The notes beneath the pieces are model-generated. The model was not told the origin of the DNA and ran no database searches. It saw nothing but the letters and a program-made list of their open reading frames with translations. Shown in pieces: positions 23,272-28,174 of a stretch of DNA of 28,174 bases (positions are counted from its first letter, which is position 1; each line of letters starts with the position of its first letter). Source of the DNA: Desulfosporosinus sp. UBA5188 (GTDB lineage: Bacteria > Bacillota > Desulfitobacteriia > Desulfitobacteriales > Desulfitobacteriaceae); NCBI GenBank assembly GCA_002413075.1, contig DHWG01000068.1, forward strand, positions 1-28,174, written 5' to 3'. Made by a program: the position numbers and the translations under genes.

Positions 23272-24024
23272 TTAAGCATCCGCGTCTTTCTTGATGAGAC
23301 TGAGTCGCTTATCTCTTTTTTCAAGGAGGACAATGGTCCAAATACTGATTTCGTAAAGCACCAAGATTGGCATAGTAACCATCAAGAAAGTAAATACGTC
23401 TAAGGCTGGAGAAATTACAGCGATCGTAACTAACGATAACATAATGGCAAGTTTACGTTTGCCTTTGAGCATTTTCGAAGTAACAATCCCTATTCTAGAC
23501 AAGGCAATGAGAATTAACGGAAGTTCAAAGATCAAGCCTATACACAAAAGCAAGGTGCCGACAAAGGAGAAATATTCATCTCCCGATAGAGTCGGCGTCA
23601 TAAACCCACTTCCGACTTCCATGAGGAATTTAATCGTTGAAGGTAGAATCAGTCTATACCCAAAAGCCATGCCCCCTACAAACAGGACAAAGGAAAAGGG
23701 AATAATGAAAAAAATTAAGAGTCGTTTCGTTTTCTTGGGTAATGTCGCCCCTGTTTGTCGTATGATCAACCATAAAATAACGGGGGAAGCCAGGACTATA
23801 CCGCCTAGAAATGAAACCCTAATTTTCGCCATTAAACCTTCTGCGGGCGTTAGAAAATATAATTGTACACCACCTAGTGGTTTTGTAAGGATACTAATGA
23901 GTAAGTCTGCTTTAAAATAAACAACAGAGACCGCAGCGACTAGGGCAAGAACGATCCATAGAAGGACTTTCCTCATGCTCTCAACCCAACGTGCAGCCTC
24001 AACAATCATTTCACTCTTTATCAT
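23272..24024 (-). CDS. tatC: TatC-family protein, copy 1 (lacks signal-peptide residues)
   Basis: A 250-aa protein with six TM helices and clear TatC colinearity: E15 in RWVESMRK, P49, SPVIL (80-84), GMAFGY (Y123), FELP (E167, equivalent to E. coli E170) and SPALDVF (D209, equivalent to D211). The cytoplasmic loop that binds twin-arginine signals is not conserved: the positions of F94 and E103 are Q90 and T99. The start is ATG at 24024, eight bases after GGGAG. It lies between tatA and the second tatC, 13 bases before it. The complementary losses in the two copies suggest a TatC heteromer. A high copy-specific divergence rules out a recent duplication. Confidence 0.88.
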   Translation of the reverse strand: MIKSEMIVEAARWVESMRKVLLWIVLALVAAVSVVYFKADLLISILTKPLGGVQLYFLTPAEGLMAKIRVSFLGGIVLASPVILWLIIRQTGATLPKKTKRLLIFFIIPFSFVLFVGGMAFGYRLILPSTIKFLMEVGSGFMTPTLSGDEYFSFVGTLLLCIGLIFELPLILIALSRIGIVTSKMLKGKRKLAIMLSLVTIAVISPALDVFTFLMVTMPILVLYEISIWTIVLLEKRDKRLSLIKKDADA

Positions 24025-24043
24025 TCATTTTACTCCCGGGTTG

Positions 24044-24316
24044 TTATTTAACGTCTTCTCTTTCAATATCTTCGACCTTTGCTTCCAGCTTGGAGTCAGG
24101 TGCTTTTGCTTTCATAGGAGCTTCAACTCTAGCTTCTACATTCGTTTCTGTACCAACGACGGTATTGTTCCCCCCCATGATCTCCCCTGTCGCTTTTTTA
24201 AATTCCTTTAAGGCTTCCCCGACGGCTTTACCCATAGCTGGTAACTTTCCTGGTCCGAAGAGTACAAGCGCAATGACCAGTATGACGATCAATTCTGGAA
24301 AACCTATTCTTGGCAT
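24044..24316 (-). CDS. tatA: Sec-independent translocase subunit TatA
   Basis: A 90-aa protein with a short N-terminal TM helix (MPRIGFPELIVILVIALVLF), the hinge FGPGKLP and an amphipathic helix GKAVGEALKEFKKATGE, then a charged low-complexity tail rich in Lys, Glu and Ala. This is the pore-forming TatA type; no separate TatB is present, as is common in Firmicutes. The ATG at 24316 is chosen because GGAGGAAAT lies upstream; its start overlaps the end of hypB by 13 bases, tying Tat expression to hydrogenase assembly. Confidence 0.95.
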   Translation of the reverse strand: MPRIGFPELIVILVIALVLFGPGKLPAMGKAVGEALKEFKKATGEIMGGNNTVVGTETNVEARVEAPMKAKAPDSKLEAKVEDIEREDVK

Positions 24317-24984
24317 AATATATTTCCTCCTCTTTTGTGGTCTATTTGCTGACTTAACCAAAAACATAGATCATCGATACCCTGGTCTTTAACACAGGAT
24401 GTTTCGAAAATTTTTGCATGGGCGTTCAGAGCGTTTATGTCATTGTAAAACTCCATTTTATTGAAATTTGTAAATTCCAATAAATCCAGTTTGTTCAAGA
24501 TAATAGCCCCACTGTTTTCAAACATGCGCGGGTATTTCAACGGTTTGTCATTGCCTTCTGTGGTACTTAAGACAGTGATCTTTATATCTTCACCCAGTTC
24601 GAAAGCGGCTGGGCAGACTAAATTGCCGACATTTTCAATCACCAGTAAATCAACATTATCCAGGTTTAACGACTCTAAGGCACCTTTGATCATCTTCCCA
24701 TCCAAGTGACAGGCTCCACCGGTGTTGATCTGAACCACTGGGACACCTTGCGCTTCAATTCTTTCAGCGTCCTTAGTTGTGTACAAGTCTCCTTCAATAA
24801 CGGCAATACTTAGTTGTCCTTTGAGTTTTGAGATGACTCTTTCCAGCAGAGACGTCTTACCAGAACCAGGGGAACTCATCATGTTGATGACATAAATACC
24901 TTTTTCATTGAGCACTTCTTTATTCTTTGAGGTTATCTCCTCATTGGTGTGGAGGATGTTAGCAACCACCTTAATCTCACTCAT
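24304..24984 (-). CDS. hypB: Hydrogenase nickel incorporation GTPase HypB
   Basis: A 226-aa SIMIBI-class GTPase that with HypA delivers nickel to the large subunit. P-loop SSPGSGKTSLLE (37-48), the metal-binding GGACHLD, ENVGNLVCP and the NKLDL guanine motif are present. There is no His-rich N-terminal stretch and no N-terminal CxxCGC motif, so nickel storage is unlikely. The start is ATG at 24984 after AAGGAG; it begins 3 bases after the hypA stop and overlaps tatA. Confidence 0.96.
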   Translation of the reverse strand: MSEIKVVANILHTNEEITSKNKEVLNEKGIYVINMMSSPGSGKTSLLERVISKLKGQLSIAVIEGDLYTTKDAERIEAQGVPVVQINTGGACHLDGKMIKGALESLNLDNVDLLVIENVGNLVCPAAFELGEDIKITVLSTTEGNDKPLKYPRMFENSGAIILNKLDLLEFTNFNKMEFYNDINALNAHAKIFETSCVKDQGIDDLCFWLSQQIDHKRGGNILCQE

Positions 24985-24987
24985 CGT

Positions 24988-25329
24988 TTAGTCTCCTTCA
25001 ATGGTATCGACATAAAGCTCATATCCACGAACAATACTCGTGCAGAAATTGTTACAAGTTGGACAAAGCTTATTGAAATGACTTATAGAGAATTGCAGAT
25101 TACAAGCCTCACACTTACCAAGTGCGTCAACTTCTTCTATGCCCAACGTAGACTCTTCCAACATCGTGCCTTGAATACAACTGTCGAAAGCAAAGTTTAA
25201 AGATTCAGGCATGACACCGGTTAGTTGTCCAATTTTTAGAGACACTTTATTAATTTTACTGAAATTATTCTCAAATGCTTTTTGGGTGGCAATTTCAATC
25301 ACGTTTTGGATAATGGAAACTTCATGCAT
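24988..25329 (-). CDS. hypA: Hydrogenase nickel metallochaperone HypA
   Basis: A 113-aa nickel chaperone. It begins MHEVS, with the nickel-binding His2, and carries a zinc site from two CxxC pairs, CEAC and CPTC, in the C-terminal third. The ATG at 25329 restores the invariant MHE start and has AGGTG six bases upstream; a start at 25338 would add three residues and hide His2. It overlaps the end of the protease gene by 8 bases. Confidence 0.96.
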   Translation of the reverse strand: MHEVSIIQNVIEIATQKAFENNFSKINKVSLKIGQLTGVMPESLNFAFDSCIQGTMLEESTLGIEEVDALGKCEACNLQFSISHFNKLCPTCNNFCTSIVRGYELYVDTIEGD

Positions 25330-25804
25330 AGGTTTCACCTATGACTACTTCAGCGCCTAAGAGGAGTTCTTTCTTGATATTGGCAATTACTTCAGGAATT
25401 TTAGCCTTCATGAGATCCGTCATTTCTAAATTTATCGCGATGGTTTTGGGCTCTATCCCAAAGATAACCACTTCTGGATATTGACCCATCATATTCGCCA
25501 TTTTAACCACATCCAAGATCTGAACATCATGAATAGAAAGGTTCTCTTTTTGATAACTCTTAATGTCTTCCGGCTTTATTTTGTAGATCGTACCGGGTTC
25601 TAAACCTGCTCTCAAACAATCGACCACAATGACCTTTTTATAGTCCAGAAAGTAACCAAGGGTATCCAGTGTGGAAGTGCCTCCATCGACTAATTCAATC
25701 GTCGATGGAAGCGTCTCATTCTCAAGTTGTGTTATGACATGAACTCCCACACCATCATCCTGTAGAAGAATATTACCAATTCCTATGATGACAGTGTCCT
25801 TCAT
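25322..25804 (-). CDS. [NiFe] hydrogenase maturation protease
   Basis: A 160-aa HyaD/HycI-family endopeptidase that removes the C-terminal tail of the large subunit once nickel is in place. GIGNILLQDDGVGVH (residues 7-21), with the acidic nickel-sensing residues, and DGGT near residue 40 are typical. The ATG at 25804 lies two bases after the large-subunit stop; the longer upstream frame runs antiparallel in codon phase through the large-subunit gene and is not credible. Its likely substrate is the 19-residue tail after His457 of the neighbouring large subunit. Confidence 0.95.
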   Translation of the reverse strand: MKDTVIIGIGNILLQDDGVGVHVITQLENETLPSTIELVDGGTSTLDTLGYFLDYKKVIVVDCLRAGLEPGTIYKIKPEDIKSYQKENLSIHDVQILDVVKMANMMGQYPEVVIFGIEPKTIAINLEMTDLMKAKIPEVIANIKKELLLGAEVVIGETYA

Positions 25805-25806
25805 AC

Positions 25807-27237
25807 TTAAGCGCCTATGGGCTGTACGACAAAGTTGGACATTTCTACGCCTTCTGGAGACATCACATGGACGGAACACCCAGTACATGGATCGAAGGAG
25901 TGAACGATTCTTAAAAGCTCGACCGGTTGCGCAGTATTGACAACATGAGTTCCAATTAAGGCCTTTTCAATCGGGCCTACATTACCGGTGTCATCCATGG
26001 GCGAAGCGTTCCAACAAGTTGGAGTAATTATTTGGTATTTCGAAATTGCTGAATTTGCTACGGTTAACCAGTGACCGAGTGCTCCTCTTGGGGCCTCCGT
26101 TAAACCGATTCCGGATCCAGAAACGGGCGTTGCTATTCCTAAACTGGTCGATCCGGCCCCGCTTAGACCTACAACCACTTGGTTCAACCAGGTTAGCATA
26201 TTTGTAGCAATTTTATTAGTTTCAGTGTATCTTGCTAAGTGCCTGTCCATCACAGAAACACCGCGCCGATAATCTCCACTGATCCAAGTTCTAGCTAAGC
26301 TACCTGCTTCATAAGCCGCTCCATTGTATCTTGGAGCCTTTAGCCAAGTGTACGCGCCTGCTTTTCCAAAATTCGGCGTCGTCGTCTCGGAGGCTGGATT
26401 AATACCTGAGGGTGAAGAATACCAAGAATGTCCGACATATTCTTTGATATTGGTCTGCGTAAAGCTTCCTACCGTTCCATTCGTCACCGTTCCTGCAGGA
26501 AATAGCAAACCGCCAGAAGTATTGGTATCAAAGACCCCATAGGATAGAAGATTGCCATACCCTGTGCCCACCGTATAATAATCATTATAAGCGGCTGCCA
26601 ATTTGTTGACGTCAGCTGCATACGTCGTTTTGATGAAGGAAGTGATCGTATTTAAATAATTACGGAAGTTAGTTATGTCAGTAGCGGTAGGTTTTGCGGT
26701 GACTCCTCCTGGCACTACGTTGCCGACATGAGGAAGCTTTCCACCAAAGATGGCTCCCATTTCATGGGCTTGTCTTCTTATAGATAAAGCGGCGACATAA
26801 TTATTAATGAGTGTTTGACTGTCTGTCGCATTAAATCTGAAGTCCTGGGTATATCCAGGAGTCCACGGGTGCACTTGTGGGCCTTGAACATAGTCCATTA
26901 AAGCGAGTTGGTAAAAGTGCAAAACATTACTTGAAATGAAGTTAGCTCCCTGAATCAAGTCTCTTAATAATAAGCCTTGAAGACTTGGCTTAAAACCTGC
27001 GACTTGTTCCGTTGCCTTTGAGGAAGCAATAGCGTGAGAAACTGGGCAAACTCCACAAATTCGTTGGGTTAGAAACGCTGCATCCTTAGGCACTCTCCCG
27101 ACCAACATATTTTCGAAATCCCTATATAGGTTACCCGTTGACTCCGCAGCTGTTACGATATTATTGGCATCAAGGGTGACTGAAACTTTCAAATGCCCTT
27201 CGAGTCTTGTGATCGGATCTAATACGATTGTACTCAA
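25807..27237 (-). CDS. [NiFe] hydrogenase large subunit (periplasmic/exported type)
   Basis: A 476-aa catalytic subunit carrying the Ni-Fe site. N-terminal RLEGH (11-15), L1 RICGVCPVSH (C61, C64) and L2 DPCTGCSVH (C451, C454, H457) supply the four nickel cysteines and the cleavage site; residues 458-476 form the tail removed by the protease. No Tat signal: it should leave the cell with the small subunit. It is compact compared with many group 1 large subunits (about 550-600 aa). The start is TTG at 27237 after AAAGGGATG. The middle region is Thr/Ser/Gly-rich. No cytochrome b gene accompanies it here. Confidence 0.96.
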   Translation of the reverse strand: MSTIVLDPITRLEGHLKVSVTLDANNIVTAAESTGNLYRDFENMLVGRVPKDAAFLTQRICGVCPVSHAIASSKATEQVAGFKPSLQGLLLRDLIQGANFISSNVLHFYQLALMDYVQGPQVHPWTPGYTQDFRFNATDSQTLINNYVAALSIRRQAHEMGAIFGGKLPHVGNVVPGGVTAKPTATDITNFRNYLNTITSFIKTTYAADVNKLAAAYNDYYTVGTGYGNLLSYGVFDTNTSGGLLFPAGTVTNGTVGSFTQTNIKEYVGHSWYSSPSGINPASETTTPNFGKAGAYTWLKAPRYNGAAYEAGSLARTWISGDYRRGVSVMDRHLARYTETNKIATNMLTWLNQVVVGLSGAGSTSLGIATPVSGSGIGLTEAPRGALGHWLTVANSAISKYQIITPTCWNASPMDDTGNVGPIEKALIGTHVVNTAQPVELLRIVHSFDPCTGCSVHVMSPEGVEMSNFVVQPIGA

Positions 27238-27267
27238 TTTACTTCATCCCTTTCTGTTATTGATTCG

Positions 27268-27305
27268 TGAGCACCACTTATTTGTCGATCAATCAGCACC
27301 ACTTA
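27268..27305 (-). repeat. Short tandem repeat at the end of the small-subunit gene
   Basis: AGCACCACTTA occurs at 27270-27280 and 27295-27305, 25 bases apart; the second copy lies in the last codons of the small subunit. Probably a small duplication. Confidence 0.4.
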
Positions 27306-28158
27306 ATAGAGGCGTCGTTGGGAAAGTAGGATCGGCACATCCTATACAAGCATAGTTATTATGAACGCACCATGATTGTCCATTATTCCATTTCAGGGTA
27401 GAACATACATTTTGACTATAAGGTCCTCTACAGCCTTCATCTTCATAACAATGACCTGAACTTCTTCTTTCACAGGTAGAATGGACCGTAGCGCCATAAT
27501 ATTTTGTGGGCCGGTGGTTGGTATCAACGGCAGGCATGCCAATGAGAATTAAATCTAAAAGTGTTTGAATAATAACCGTTGGATGAACCGGACATCCCGA
27601 TAGATTAACGACAGGGTTTGTTGTCTTTCCACTTAATATAGAGCTGGCACTTGAACTACCCGTTTTATTTGGCGCGGCAGCGGCAACGCCTCCAAAGGAA
27701 GCACAAGTTCCTGCTGCAACCACATATTTAGCCATGGGCCCATATTTCAAGACAGCTTGTTGCATAGTTAAGGGAACTCCGTTCACTTCTCCAATGACAC
27801 AGTAGTTTCCACTGGCTCCAGTGGGTATTGCCCCTTCAATGACTAGAATAAACTGGCCCTTGTATTGAGTGGCGCTTTGGTCTAAGGTTTGCATCGCCAG
27901 GTCACCGGAAGCAGTCATTAAGGTACTGTTATATTTCATACTGATTTTATTTAAGAGCACATTGTCGATCGTGGTTGGATTCGTAACATTTAACGTGGAT
28001 ATTGTACAACCTGAACACCCTGATCCTTGAAGCCAAATAATAGGGGGATCTGTTTCTGCCGCCATAACATTGTTCACATTATCAAGATTAAATTCTACGT
28101 TTAGGGCTACTCCTGCTGCGACGGTCCATGCTAGAAAATCTCTTCTGCTTATTTTCAT
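27289..28158 (-). CDS. [NiFe] hydrogenase small subunit with Tat signal
   Basis: A 289-aa electron-transfer subunit. The N-terminus is a Tat signal (SRRDFLAW, hydrophobic stretch, cleavage near VMAA at 31-34). Proximal cluster ligands: C48, C51, C152, C189. Distal: H226, C229, C237, C243, with a short loop (only seven residues between C229 and C237). Medial: C252, C264, C271, C274; the Cys at 264 sits where [3Fe-4S] enzymes have Pro, so three [4Fe-4S] clusters are predicted. No C-terminal TM anchor. The start is ATG at 28158 after AAGGAGGGA. First gene seen of the operon; its promoter lies outside. Confidence 0.96.
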   Translation of the reverse strand: MKISRRDFLAWTVAAGVALNVEFNLDNVNNVMAAETDPPIIWLQGSGCSGCTISTLNVTNPTTIDNVLLNKISMKYNSTLMTASGDLAMQTLDQSATQYKGQFILVIEGAIPTGASGNYCVIGEVNGVPLTMQQAVLKYGPMAKYVVAAGTCASFGGVAAAAPNKTGSSSASSILSGKTTNPVVNLSGCPVHPTVIIQTLLDLILIGMPAVDTNHRPTKYYGATVHSTCERRSSGHCYEDEGCRGPYSQNVCSTLKWNNGQSWCVHNNYACIGCADPTFPTTPLLSGAD

Positions 28159-28174
28159 AATGTCCCTCCTTAAT

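Noticed and set aside
25805..25888. Upstream extension of the maturation protease
   Set aside because: It runs through the end of the large-subunit gene in another frame, is Arg-rich and unlike the family; the ATG at 25804 gives the expected start.

Overview
The window reads as chromosomal DNA of an anaerobic, spore-former-type Firmicute. The best guess is the Desulfosporosinus/Desulfitobacterium group of the Peptococcales. This is inferred from gene content (FeoAB, a Tat-exported [NiFe] hydrogenase plus a group-B-like [FeFe] hydrogenase, UppP/BcrC), from strong Shine-Dalgarno sites with frequent GTG/TTG starts, and from moderate GC. No rRNA, tRNA, CRISPR array or insertion sequence was found.

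Layout. (1) 1-3300, iron import: feoB (its end is broken by a visible frameshift) and two feoA genes on the minus strand, divergent from an FTR1 iron permease; both promoters carry Fur-type boxes. (2) 3319-5559, envelope lipids: a DedA protein fused to a catalytically degenerate PAP2 domain, and UppP. (3) 5753-9283: a zinc phospholipase C-like protein, a sensor kinase/response regulator pair, and a divergent membrane-anchored LTxxQ protein. (4) 9374-11740: a P1B-4-type metal efflux ATPase behind a MarR regulator. (5) 11941-14663: an ECF sigma factor, its zinc anti-sigma factor and a bactofilin-like membrane protein, divergent from a BcrC-type undecaprenyl-diphosphatase. A 68-bp near-perfect palindrome between them reads as two back-to-back ECF promoters. 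(6) 14717-16357: a truncated metallophosphoesterase followed by very small genes (two overlapping 47-aa ORFs and a 46-aa zinc ribbon) among hairpins and short repeats. (7) 16449-28158: a 13-gene minus-strand hydrogenase operon in transcription order: small subunit, large subunit, maturation protease, hypA, hypB, tatA, tatC1, tatC2, hypC, hypD, hypE, hypF, [FeFe]-hydrogenase.

How the genes work together. The hydrogenase operon encodes the catalytic subunits, the Ni-Fe(CN)2CO cofactor assembly line (HypABCDEF), the C-terminal protease, and apparently its own Tat exporter for the folded complex. The most striking observation is that the two tandem TatC proteins have lost different sets of conserved residues. 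TatC1 lacks the signal-peptide-binding Phe/Glu pair (E. coli F94/E103) but keeps E170/D211. TatC2 keeps the first pair and lacks the second. This suggests an obligate TatC heteromer specialised for this hydrogenase. The second striking feature is the palindromic divergent ECF promoter, which links envelope stress sensing to undecaprenyl-phosphate recycling.
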